A DNA stretch of 64,000 nucleotides from Periplaneta americana (Eukaryota; Arthropoda; Insecta; Blattodea; Blattidae): the NCBI RefSeq assembly GCF_040183065.1, contig NC_091120.1, positions 14,029,208-14,093,207 on the forward strand, written 5' to 3'. Position numbers and translations under genes: made by a program. The notes beneath the pieces are model-generated. The model was not told the origin of the DNA. It saw nothing but the letters and a program-made list of their open reading frames with translations, and searched no databases. Below, one piece after another: positions 33,683 through 44,157 of this stretch (positions are counted from its first letter, which is position 1; the number at the start of each line of letters is the position of its first letter).

Positions 33683-33921
33683 TAATTGACTTACTAAAAT
33701 CCTATTTCACTAATTTAACTTCACCAAAACGTTTGAACGGAGCCGCTATTTTCAGTTGACTATCTATACGGAAAACAAATGACGATCGCAAAGCATGTTT
33801 TATAGTACCGTGAAGAATTTGCAGTTTGAAATGTTGGCAAACAAAGAAGCAAATGCTATGAAAGTGATAAAAATAAACAAATTCTAGGGAAGTGATAAAA
33901 TTGTAGCGATAAACAGCCATG

Positions 33922-34149
33922 GGTCGGCCTGGTTGGCGCAGTTGGTATAGCGCTGGCCTTCTATGCCCGAGGTTGCGGTTTCGTTCCCGGGCTAGGTCGA
34001 TGGCATATGAGTGTGCTTAAATGCGACAGGGATCATGTCAGTAGATTTACTGGCATGTAAAAGAACTCCTGCGGGACAAAATTCTGGCACACCAGCGACG
34101 CTGCTATAACCTCGGCAGTTGCGAGCGTCGTTAAATAAAACATAACATT
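33922..34149 (+). mobile_element. tRNA-derived SINE, family I, full length
   Basis: A box TGGCGCAGTTGGTATAGCG, B box GGTTTCGTTCCC (one extra change from GGTTCGATCCC), core GGCATATGAGTGTGCTTAAA, tail CGTCGTTAAATAAAACATAA. Target duplication TAAACAGCCATG (33910-33921, 34150-34161). Confidence 0.95.
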
Positions 34150-34161
34150 TAAACAGCCATG

Positions 34162-35417
34162 ATTGATTGAAACACAGTTTTATTGGTCAAAAGTAGTATG
34201 ACGTACTAAAAGTGTAATAGTCAGTTTAAAAAGGACAAACATTCATGTCCTGCATCGAGTTCGAACCCACTACTACCTAGATCTTCCACGCAGCTTCACT
34301 ACTTTTTGGCTGTTGCCTTCACCAAACGGGAATCGTTAATATTATTCAGAATGTTTCTTTATGCTTTGTAAGGGACAGAACGTGTTTAAAATAAATAGGT
34401 ACACTTGTTACCAAAATAGTAGGTCAGTTACAACACGGAAACTGAAGCGATTGCATCACTGAACGTAGACTCTTAAGGATGAGCATGAATGTTTTTGTGC
34501 CGAGGTGTATTTGCAAATTGAGGAACGGTAATTCTGGAGGGAAGAAAAATAAGATCGTCGACCTCAATTTTATCATAATCGATGGAATGAGTTATAATAA
34601 TAAAACAGTTTTCAACAGATTTGCATTTTATATTCCATTTTTTTTTATTTTGTTTTTAAGCGAATGGTGTGAACCTCTTATATGGTTTTGTTTTAATATG
34701 GGCGCAGATACATTCTGTATACTTTGGGCATCGGGTAACAGCTTCTTCGAAATGTCTAAGCTTTCTTTAGTGCCGTTGCACACGCCATAACCGTTGTGTG
34801 GCGTAATAGTGAAGACGGGAGATTTTGCATGTAGTCGTTTTCTTACGTGCACAATACACTAGTACGTGCCTTCTCCCACGCGTTTGATTCCCATATAGGC
34901 AGTCTGAAGTTGTCTCATTAGCACACGCTACAGGAAATATTTATTTTACGGTCTATCGTCCTTTGTTCTGTCGAATATTTCAGGTATGAGGCCTTCGGTA
35001 GAATTCGTGCGTATACCGTTGATCATATGACTCATTTGACTTAATCTTGGTAACTAAGCTACAGCTGGAACATTGCGTCAAAGCCACTGTCATCGGTTCA
35101 AGTCATGTCTGACAAAGAATTTCGGCCTGTGTTAGTGTATAGTGGGTACAATGTGACGTGTGGTACTACATTGCAACTACAACATTTTTCCCCTCATTAC
35201 TTGATCGCCAGCTTAAATCTAATGATTTTCTAGCTGTTAGGTTCACTTTAGGCCTGCTACTGGCAACATTTCTTCGATTGCGCATGTTACAGATATCAGT
35301 AAGCTGCGGATTTATGCCTATATGCCTATTTTAATCCTTAACCTCAAGGGGCAAGATTTTAGGTTACATATCCATTTTATGGCATTGTGAGTATAATATG
35401 CGAATTCTATTACATTT
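34162..35417. other. unassigned DNA
   Basis: Contains a tRNA-like B-box piece on the minus strand near 34258-34270 (GGGTTCGAACTC), too weak to call, and open frames of up to 103 codons (34479-34790) without motifs. Confidence 0.35.
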
Positions 35418-35875
35418 TACTTACTTACAAATGGCTTTTAAGGAGCCCGAAGGTTCATTGCCGCCCTCACATAAGCCCGCCATCGGTCCCTATCCTGTGC
35501 AAGATTAATCCAGTCTCTTATATCCCACCTCCCTCAAATCCATTTTAATATTATCCTCCCATCTACGTCTCGGTCTCCCCAAAGCTCTTTTTCCCTCCGG
35601 TCTCCCAACTAACACTCTATATGCATTTCTGGATTCGCCCATACGTGCTACATGCCCTGCCCATCTCAAACGTCTGGATTTAATGTTCCTAATTATGTCA
35701 GGTGAAGAATACAATGCGTGCAGTTCTGCGTTGTGTAACTTTCTCCATTCTCCTGTAACTTCATCCTGCTTAGCCCCAAATATTTTCCTAAGCACCTTAT
35801 TCTCAAACACCCTTAACCTATGTTCCTCTCTCAAAGTGAGAGTCCAAGTTTCACAACCATACAGAACAACGGGTG

Positions 35876-35910
<35 letters not shown>

Positions 35911-36168
35911 GCTTTATTTAACCTGGCAGAGTTAAGGCCGTAAGGCCTTCTCTTACACTCAACCAGAATTAAAACTTGCTTACACAGTTGAACATAAAAC
36001 TAGATCAGAATTAAGTAATTACATACTGATACATAATGAGATCAAAAGAGTAGTAACTGTTTTATAAATTCTAACTTTCAGATTTTTTGACAGCAGACTA
36101 GATGATAAAAGCTTCTCAACCGAATAATAACAGGCATTTCCCATATTTATTCTGCGTTTAATTTCCTC
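35418..36168 (-). mobile_element. RTE-type LINE 3' end, split by another LINE tail
   Basis: The minus strand carries [46 protein letters not shown] (open 35505-35834) and then AAAGCCATTTG with a TAAG tail at 35419-35428. Coding sequence resumes at 36060-36168 (toward the 5' side: VEKLLSS, MGNACYY) after an insert at 35877-36059. Near the 3' end the frame loses part of DDRDW. Confidence 0.85.
35877..36059 (-). mobile_element. Jockey/CR1-like LINE 3' tail inserted in the RTE LINE
   Basis: AAT repeats (35877-35910), then GGCTTTATTTAACCTGGCAG and AAGGCCGTAAGGCCTTCTCT, the 3' UTR block of the family at 8636-9918. It lies exactly inside the RTE thumb sequence, whose two sides are otherwise continuous. 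Flanks GTGATATAA/GTAGTAAC may be a diverged duplication. Confidence 0.8.
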
Positions 36169-36169
36169 A

Positions 36170-36940
36170 GTGCCTATAATTGCCTATTTCACTAGTAAAT
36201 GCCTATTTGCTTATAAATGCCTAAAAGTTGCCTAAATATCCGTATTATATGTTGTACTTGAATTTATTGATCATTCTATCGATATTTTTTTTAATCTGTA
36301 ATTTGTTTCTTTTTCATCCAGCATAGGGCAGTGATCTAGAACTATCGATAATTCTGTGTGTTACATTTTACTGCCACCAGAGTGCGGAGAAATCTTATAA
36401 TTTAAAATCAACTAGTAAGAAAAAATGTATTTCGAAAACCGCATGAATCATTAGTGGTAGTTGACTAGGGTTGTTGTTTTAAACTGTGTATCCGTTTTGT
36501 AAGTTTGTTAGTTGAGTATGGAGTTGAGTTTTCTGCTGTAGTACGTGGAGAATATGCCAAAGTAAAAGTCATCAGAAGCACTGATAGGAAAATACATTGA
36601 CAGTACTGCGTTCCCACTGGTTTGGTCCCCAGCAGAAATTGGATCACTGAAGTATTGCCCCATCACTTAATGTGAAGTGGAAGGGAGTTTCTCCCAATTT
36701 AAGAACATACAGACAATAAACATAAGTTCTCATTACAACATTTGGACGAATATTTAGTTATTCACTGGCATAATGACATTCCTATAAAAACTATGTATAT
36801 GATACGCTATGATCGTGTTAGCCATTCAGAATTAGAAATTGTTAGTGCATTTTTAAATGCCTATTTTCGAATTTTGAATGCCTATTTTGCCTGCCTCTTT
36901 AAACTGTTTTTAATGCCTAAAAATCCGCAGCTTGGTCATC
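36170..36940 (+). mobile_element. second hAT relic with GCCTA subterminal motifs
   Basis: Repeated AATGCCTATTT-type motifs flank the region (36171-36235, 36850-36920). Inside, frames near 36640-36770 read KYCPIT...VEGSFSQFKNIQT and LQHLDEYLVIHWHN, which correspond to the hAT C-terminal block (PIxSCxVExSFSxxKN ... LxxYLxIxxN). Frameshifts separate the pieces. The ends are not defined. Confidence 0.55.
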
Positions 36941-37000
36941 AGATTGTAACTGTTAGTTGACACAATTTGAGATATTTATGAGGCGAGGCAAGCTACTATA

Positions 37001-37246
37001 GGGTAAAGGTTGGCAATATTGTGATACTAATAATATAGTAGTAGTACTTTTTTATAATTTTTTACAACTTTACTGAGCGAGAGAAGGACCGGTTTTGCGC
37101 AGAAACTTGTCCACGAACATTCCTATGATACATTGACGCAAAAAAAAAAAAAAAAGATCTTCCTCTCGCTCAGTAAAATTGTAAAAAATTCTCAAAGCTA
37201 ACTATCATAATATTATTAGTATCACAATATTACCAACCTTTTATCT
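37001..37246. mobile_element. hairpin MITE (about 246 bp)
   Basis: Arms around AAAGGTTGGCAATATTGTGA (37005-37024) and its inverse (37218-37240) continue to TTTACTGAGCGAGAG / CTCTCGCTCAGTAAA (37070-37083 and 37154-37168), so most of the element can fold. A-run at 37140-37155. Non-coding. Confidence 0.8.
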
Positions 37247-37489
37247 AACTGAAATTCACCAATTATTGTATGTTTTATATCGCGATTACACTGGATGAAC
37301 AATCCTTCGCGCGCCCGCTTCCACTGCTTTCCGGTCTTGGGCGAGTCAAGCCGATAACCGCGATGAACGGGTGTCAGGAAGTCCGCAGTAAATCGACAAA
37401 CAGTTTGTCGTGGAAGGTATTATTACTAATACACATTTAAAAAGTAAAGTAAAAGTAATTTACTCACCCTTATCAAGCAAGAGTTTTAA

Positions 37490-37713
37490 CTTCAGTAACT
37501 TTGTAGCCGTTCGAACAGAGTCATAGGAAATTCCCATTTGCTGAGAAAGACGTCGAAGTGATTTTCTAGGTGAATTTTCCAGAGTCATGTTCAGTGTTAC
37601 CTAGAGTTTCTTCTGTGAGTACTGTACGTGGCGGTCTACGCTCCTTGTCAGGAACACTTCCCGTTTTACGAAATTTATTTATCAATCTTTGAATCGAACT
37701 TCGATTTGGAACT
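37490..37713 (-). pseudogene. mariner-family transposase helix-turn-helix domain
   Basis: The open piece 37566-37754 begins inside the SINE; the transposase part runs from the SINE border (VPNRSSIQ) through GSVPDKERRPPRTVL to TEETLGN. A frameshift follows, then SPRKSLRRLSQQMGISYDSV to about 37490. This is the paired HTH that binds the TIRs in such elements. No catalytic residues remain. Confidence 0.75.
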
Positions 37714-37967
37714 GTCCACACCTGTGGAGTAACGGTCAGCGCGTCTGGCCGCAAAACCAGATGGCCCGGGTTCGAATCACGGTAGGGGCAAGTTACGTGG
37801 TTGAGGTTTTTTTCCGGGGGTTTCCCTCAACCCAATATGAGCAAATGATGGGTAACTTTCAGTGTTGAATCCCGGACTCATTTCACCGGCATTATCAACT
37901 TCATTTCATTGAGACGCTAAATAACCTAGATGTTGATACAGCACTGTAAAATAATCCAATAACTCAC
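37714..37967 (+). mobile_element. tRNA-derived SINE, family III
   Basis: Head GTCCACACCTGTGGAGTAAC, B box GGGTTCGAATCAC, body CCCTCAACCCAATATGAGCA, tail GTAAAATAATCCAATAACTC. Perfect 13-bp duplication TCGATTTGGAACT (37701-37713, 37968-37980) within the transposase frame. Confidence 0.95.
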
Positions 37968-38250
37968 TCGATTTGGAACTTGGACACGTATGAATCATAC
38001 ATGAATACTCTTTGGGGAGTAGAGTACCTGAATTGAGCATATTAACTTAACACATTGTATTACGTCCCTAAAGAATACGTGCTTATCTTGTAAGAGTGCA
38101 ACTCACACTGATGCGGCTTTGAGCACGGTAGGAGCGGGGAATTTATAACCGGCTTAGCAGCTGGTTCCGCTGACTAGCTGTAAGCCGTGAAAGCGCGGGC
38201 GCGCGAAGGATTGTTCACCTAGTAATATAACATGTACTCTGGAAATATAT

Positions 38251-39394
38251 TAGACTTCGTTGAATTGCCACACGCAGCATGCAATAAGGTTGCCGATGTA
38301 CGGTAGTATAGAGGAGGTGAGCGGCCGCCCGGTCTCGTAGTATAAGCAGTTCATGTTAAGAGTTGTGACCGGTCCAAATAGAGCAGCTACAGCTAATGTA
38401 TACCTATGTAAGCACTTGTTTTTGCATTACTGTGGTTGAAATAGTCAAAGATTAACATGTGTTCAGTGTAGACAAGAATTCAATCAAACATACTACATTG
38501 AGAGTGTTGCTGTTCTAAATAATTGCCCCTGGAATACCCCTGCAGCCAGTCTTGACCCGTTGAGAAACGTGGTTGGATGCTGTTAGTTACTATGCAGAAT
38601 ATTACGGCAAAATAATGGAGGTAATTTATGCATTGGATAGCACAGACAGTTCCGCTGTTGCAGCTGTAAAATCATTGGCTTCTGAACAGCTATTGGAAGA
38701 TATTCTGTTCATTGATTCTAATTTTAAAATCGTATCCAAAAGCATCACCCTGTTAGAATCGTCTAAACTACAATCTCACAAGCCCTTAATATAGTGGATA
38801 AAGTATCACAAACCGTTATCCAAAATAACAATTCATTAATTTCAGAAAAAGTGAAATGTAAGTTGAGAAATATTATTGCTAAAAATTCTGCCTATTCACA
38901 ATTTCGTATTATAAATTATGTACTATCAGATCACGATAAGACGTCTGAAGTTGATGTACTAAAAAGTAGTGACTTTCCGTTCTTCAAATATGCACCTATT
39001 ATAATATCGTGTGATGTCGAATGTACATTTTCCCAATATAAAAACTGCTTAAGTGACCATTGTAGGAGGTTCACTTTGCAGTCGCTCAAAATGTACGTAA
39101 CTCTTCACTGCAATGCACATATTCAAAGATGATGCGAGTATATTACATTAAATTTTAAGAGCTAATATATCTCACTATAAAATAATTGTGTATTTACATG
39201 TTTAGACATTTCCTATTTCAATGATCATTCATTATATTTCTTGAATGCAGGATACAGGTTTTATTGTAACCGCAGTATACTGCTCAGTGTTTACATCAGA
39301 GGCATACTTGATCCTTTGCACGTCCTCTTCTGATACAGTCTATACCGCGAGCGTAGTAAACCTTACGATTCTCGTGGCAATTCCACGAAGTCTA
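38251..39394 (+). mobile_element. hAT-family derivative, copy 2 (1144 bp)
   Basis: Ends TAGACTTCGTTGAATTGCCA and reversed TAGACTTCGTGGAATTGCCA. Same length as copy 1 (31962-33105), opposite orientation. Flanking 8-mers (AAATATAT, ATAATTAT) do not match, so the target duplication is decayed or the copy was rearranged. Confidence 0.85.
38573..39132 (+). pseudogene. hAT transposase C-terminal third
   Basis: Two overlapping frames: 38573-38794 (YYAEYYGKIMEVIYALDSTD ... NFKIVSKSITLLESS) and 38794-39132 (VSQTVIQNNNSLISEKV ... FFKYAPIIISCDVECTFSQY, CRRFTLQSLKMYVTLHCNAH). One frameshift near 38790 separates them. The block CDVE-x-TFSQYKN with the following LKMYV is the hAT C-terminal dimerisation/insertion region, where the Glu of VE is usually catalytic. 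The N-terminal BED finger and first Asp are absent. Confidence 0.8.
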
Positions 39395-40059
39395 ATAATT
39401 ATTATTCATTTATATAGCGATTTGTATGTGAAGGAAAGTAGCTGTTTTAAGTTGTGAACATTTATTAACATAGTACTTTAGGTTCAATGTTGGTAACATT
39501 GATGTGCCAGCGATCTTTGATGCATCACTATTCATTTTAATGATATATTTATTATGCTTGTTGGTGGATCAGACACTGAAAATAAATGATCATTTTCAGT
39601 TTATAATTTTGTTTTGAGTATAGCATGGTGTCGCTTTAGATGGAGGCACGGCTAGCGTCAGTCTAGTGTTGACTTTAAAGTGAAGCACTGGGTAAGGTGA
39701 ACGACTGTGTCAGCCGTCATGTGGGAAGGCTGCCCGATTAGAGCGCTTCTACGCACGGACAATCAAACGACCCCACACACCAACCTGTTTGTCAGATGTT
39801 AGAAGTAACTACATTTATTGGTTCACAATATCACACAATCATATGCGCATTAGTGCTCTAAACCGAGTCCTTTTTGTGCTTGACTGTCACTATAAAAATA
39901 ATTGTCAAAAGGTGACACATGCCGGTACTTTATTTGACGTGTCTCTAAAATTTGACTCCATTTATCATGTTGCAAATACTGTTACGGTATTTAAATTTTC
40001 TTGAACTACTAGATGCAAAGTGCGTACAGTATTAGAAAAAAGTTTTGTCGCATAGGTAC
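39395..40059. other. unassigned DNA
   Basis: No recognised gene or repeat. A 71-codon frame at 39789-40004 has no motif. Confidence 0.3.
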
Positions 40060-40202
40060 TTTACAACTCCAGAAAGGAGGCAGTGCGCATGTTCAGAGGA
40101 CGAGCGACCTGGTTCACAAGAGGACTAGTTGAGGTAATAAAATTAGTTTTGTTTCGTTGTATGTCTGATCATGCGCACTGCCTCCTTTCTGGGACTTACA
40201 GT
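40060..40202. mobile_element. MITE (143 bp), TA target
   Basis: Perfect 22-bp inner inverted repeat around GAAAGGAGGCAGTGCGCATG (40071-40092 and 40171-40192). Outer parts CTTTACAACTC/CTGTAAGTCC are diverged. TA at 40058-40059 and 40203-40204. Non-coding. Confidence 0.8.
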
Positions 40203-40260
40203 ATCTGTGGGACTAAACTTTTCTCTAAGTCTGTAGGCCTACCTAAACGAAATCATTAAG

Positions 40261-41062
40261 GGTATATGTACGTGAATGACCACAAATATCAGAAAATGCA
40301 GGCTCTAAATTTCTAAAATTTTATAAGAAAGCGAACTCATAATTGGATAAAAATTACTAGATACCACATTAAGGCTTATTAGAACTTAAATATATGATAA
40401 AAATATAAAAAAAGGTTACTAATAATATTTTTGAAACCAGTTTTATCAAAGTATGAAAAAAACAAATAATATTTTTCAAACCAGTTTTGTCAAAGTATGA
40501 AAAAAAAAACAATTCTGCAGTTACATCATTTGGTAACCGTAACATTGTCATGGTCTCTCTGACATCTTTAATATTTTCCTACATGTAATAAACACTTATT
40601 TCTGAAAAGTAGACTACTCTCAGACATGTAGAATTGTTTATTTTAATACAATTAATTTTTTAATGGTCCTGTATAAAATATATTAAAATTTACATAGTGT
40701 TTTGTGACCTAATTTTTCTATTTTCAAAGAAATGGGCATAATTGTAGTCTACCTTTTGCATAAATGCATGTTAAATCTCTGTACAAAATTTCATAATTCT
40801 ATCTCTAATGGTTGTGGAGTTATGAAATAATATGTGTGAAAATTTTCCAATTTTGGAAAATTTAATTTAAAGTAAAAAGTGAATTCTAAAAAATATTATT
40901 AGTAACCTTTTCCTACTTTTATCAGATATTTAAGTTCTAATAAGTCTTGTTGTGGTACCTTGTAATTTTCGTCCAATTGTGAGTTCATTTCCTTATAAAA
41001 TTTTAGAAATTTAGAGCCTGCATTTTCTGATAATATTTGTGGTCGTTCACGTACATACACCC
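40261..41062. mobile_element. inverted-repeat element (802 bp), TTAA target
   Basis: Arms of about 180 bp: 40261-40440 and 40885-41062 (start GGGTATATGTACGTGAATGA; inverse of right end GGGTGTATGTACGTGAACGA). TTAA at 40257-40260 and 41063-41066. The middle contains a 58-bp tandem duplication (AATATTTTTGAAACCAGTTT at about 40426 and again near 40468). TTAA targets are used by piggyBac and Kolobok-type enzymes. No transposase present. Confidence 0.85.
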
Positions 41063-41066
41063 TTAA

Positions 41067-41837
41067 GTTAATATGTGCCTAAATAAAAAATGAACCATAG
41101 TTTTCTAGATTATTTTCAAAATTAAGACCTTTGACTTCGTTAATATATTTTACTGTTTGGCCAGATACGGAATAGACAAAATTAAAACATTTTGAGACGC
41201 CAGTTCTTTTTTTTTCCTTCCATGGACCACCACATTCCACCCACACATGCAATAAGAAAACCATTCGCGCTGTCGTAAAGATAAGTTTACTGTTTCCAGA
41301 AGCCTCTCCGGAAAAGTTTTTTTTTGGAGGGGGAGGGGGGGTCTTCTCTAACTATTGGTCGGTTTTTGCTCATATTCAATATTTAAGAATCGAAATCACG
41401 CACATGAAATAGGCTTATGTTCATAGACGCCGACACTGGGGTGGGGGGACAAGACACTTTATGCCCCCTCAGCGTATAAACCCAGGAGTGTCCCCCCTCC
41501 CGCCAATGAAATTAGTAGAAGGGCCAAATAACTCTAAGAGTGATTCCTCATGTTAAAAAAAAATAATTTGTTAGAAAGATGAACTAGGACATAAGCCAAA
41601 AATGGTTATTTCAACTCCACAGCGAGGGTCAGCTATCACAATAAGCATGTTAGTGACGCAACTCATGTCTCCTCCCCTCTTTCCCTCCGGCATTTGAGAT
41701 AGGTAAAACACATGATGCATCGGTGAGTCCACTTCTTTGTCTACGGTTCACATTTTTTCAGTTCAAATCTATCCACTACCGCGAGGGAAGTGACGGTCAC
41801 GATCATAACTGTATTTTGCCTAATATCAATTAAGAAA
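41067..41837. other. unassigned DNA
   Basis: Contains G-rich and C-rich tracts (41326-41341, 41490-41500). No gene recognised. Confidence 0.3.
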
Positions 41838-43090
41838 TTATTATTATTATTATTATTATTAACTCCATATGTAGATGAAATTATTGGGGATCATCAGTGT
41901 GGTTTTAGGCGTAATAGATCAACTATTGACCAGATATGTTGTATTCGACAGATAATGGAGAAAAAAATGGGAGTGTAAGGGTTCAGTGCATCAGTTATTC
42001 ATATATTTAAAAAAGGCATATAACTCGGTTTATATGATATTCTTATTGAATTTGGTATACCCAACAAACTAGTTCGATTAATTAAAATGTGTCTCAGTGA
42101 AACGTACAGCAGAGTTCGTATAGGTCAATTTCTGTCAGATGCGTTTCCAATTCACTGTGCTAAAGCAAGGAGATGCACTATCACCTTTACTTTTTAACTT
42201 TGCTCTAGAGTATGCCATTAGGAAAGTCCAGGATAACAGACAGGGTTTGGAATTGAACGGGTTACATCAGCTGCTTGTCTATGCGGATGACGTACAGTAT
42301 ATGTTAGGAGAAAATCCACAAACGATTAGGGAAAACACGGGAATTTTACTGGAAGCAAGTAAAGAGATAGGTTTGGAAGTAAATCCCGAAAAGACAAAGT
42401 ATATGATTATGTCTCATGACCTGAATATTGTACGAAATGCAAATATAAAAATTGGAAATTTATCTTTTGAAGAGGTGGAGAAGTTCAAATATCTTGGAGC
42501 AACAGTAGCAAATATAAATGATACTCGGGAGGAAATTAAACACAGAATAAATATGGGAAATGCCTGTTATTTTTCGGTTGAGAAGCTTTTATCATCCAGT
42601 CTGCTGTAAAAAATTCTGAATTTTATAAAACAGGTATATTACCGGTTTGTTCTTTATGGTTGTGAAACTTGGACTCTCACTTTGAGAGAGGAACATAGGT
42701 TAAGGTTGTTTGAGAATAAGGTGCTTAGGAAAATATTTGGGGTTAAGAGGGATGAAGTTACAGGGGAATGGAGAAAGTTACACAACACAGAACTGGACGC
42801 ATTGTATTCTTCACATGACATAATTAGGAATATAAAATCCAGACGTTTGAGATGGGCAGGGCATGTAGCACGTATGGGCGAATCGAGAAATGCATATAGA
42901 GTGTTAGTTGGTAGGCCGGAGGGAAAAAAACCTTTAGGGAGGCCGAGACGTAGATGGGAAGATAATATTAAAATGGATTTGAGGGAGGTGGGATATGATG
43001 ATAGAGAATGGATTAATCTTGCTCAGGTTAGGGACCAATGGCGGGCTTATGTGAGGGCGGCAATGAACCTCCGGGTTCCTTAAAAGCCAG

Positions 43091-43131
<41 letters not shown>
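41838..43131. repeat. ATT microsatellites on both sides of the LINE
   Basis: (TTA)n at 41838-41860 and (TAT)n at 43094-43131 abut the ends of the LINE at 41861-43093. The right one grows directly from the LINE's TAAGTA tail. Confidence 0.85.
41861..43093 (+). mobile_element. RTE-type LINE, longest copy in the window
   Basis: Begins in the RT fingers (PYVDEIIGDHQCGFRRNRST, 41866-41925) and retains LKKAYNSV (motif FKKAYDSV), then [31 protein letters not shown] with intact [20 protein letters not shown] (open 42139-42609). After frameshifts near 42610-42660 it continues [46 protein letters not shown] and MNLRVP-stop at 43083 (open 42682-43083). Stop codons and small indels at 41979, 42160 and 42607 make it dead. 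The endonuclease is missing. Confidence 0.9.
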
Positions 43132-43133
<2 letters not shown>

Positions 43134-44018
43134 ACATTTTTCCATACACAAATTTGTTACGTAATTTAAAAGCAACCGTTATCAACATTCATTTTCAGTG
43201 ATAGTTTTTTGTGGTGATTATCGTCGCGGGAGTGATCAGTGACTGTGACGTAACTATTGATAATAGATAAGATAAATTCTTAACAAAGAAATCTGTCCAA
43301 AATGATACTGCAATGATAAACAACTGGTTTGTAGTAGTACCGTAGCAGTGAGACTCAAGTGGTCAGAATAACGCAGAAAATATTGTCTTTTGAGACGACA
43401 CATACAACAAGCACAATATAAGGGACATTTTGAGGCACATTACAAGCGAGATAAAATTTTCTCTTTCCTGACTGTTAGAATCCGAGACCATCGGATAAGC
43501 AGCTGGAGACTGCAAATTGGTCACAGCGCAGGATTTCACTTCTTTAATATTGGAGAAAATGAACGTCATTCTATTAGTTACAGTTTAATTAATCGCGGTT
43601 TATTTCACCACCTGGTTCTGGAAACGGAAGTGATGCAACAGCACTGCTTTCAGAATTCGTACTTTTCTTTCCATGAAAAATATCACGCCAGATAAATGCT
43701 TTCTATTCCATGCGAGATAAGTCAACATGCGAGGCAGAATGGAGATACTTGGCATTTACGGAATTCTTGGCAAATTCTAATATATGTATGACGGCATTAT
43801 AGATGTGCGAATGTCCGCATACGATACTAATTAAGGAAAAGTGAAAACAAGAGCCATCCATCCATGTGAGACGAATGCATTATGCACAACACAACCCAAG
43901 TATATGAAATTTGTTGAATGTAACTGTATTTAATTCATTTATAAGTCACGTATTTCCCCCCCCTCCCCCACAAAATCTAACATATCCATGAAAACAAGTC
44001 GCAAAATACATGTAAACA
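43132..44018. other. unassigned DNA
   Basis: A 101-codon frame at 43390-43695 has no recognisable domain. A C-run lies at 43958-43970. Confidence 0.35.
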
Positions 44019-44157
44019 TATGAAACGAGTATTTAACTAGAAGTTCTAGATGTGTGGAAATAATAATTTGAGTTACTTCTTTTAAACAGTCACAGACATC
44101 TTTCTCTCAGTAATATGATGTAAAGTTTTCGAAGCCATTCGTTTGTCAGATTATACA

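Larger units (their letters stand above)
37292..38222 (-). mobile_element. mariner-family relic with GC-rich TIRs, split by a SINE
   Basis: Inverted ends GATGAACAATCCTTCGCGCG (37296-37315) and its near-exact inverse at 38201-38220. Between them on the minus strand is a transposase N-terminal domain: SSIQRLINKFRKTGSVPDKE, RRPPRTVLTEETLGN, then SPRKSLRRLSQQMGISYDSV (37500-37710). The DDE core is absent, so it is a deletion derivative. A family III SINE splits it at 37714. Confidence 0.8.

Noticed and set aside
37140..37155. A-run as poly(A) tail of a processed pseudogene
   Set aside because: It lies in the middle of a hairpin MITE between paired arms, with no coding sequence upstream.
43390..43695. 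101-codon frame
   Set aside because: No motif, short, single occurrence; composition not distinct from flanks.
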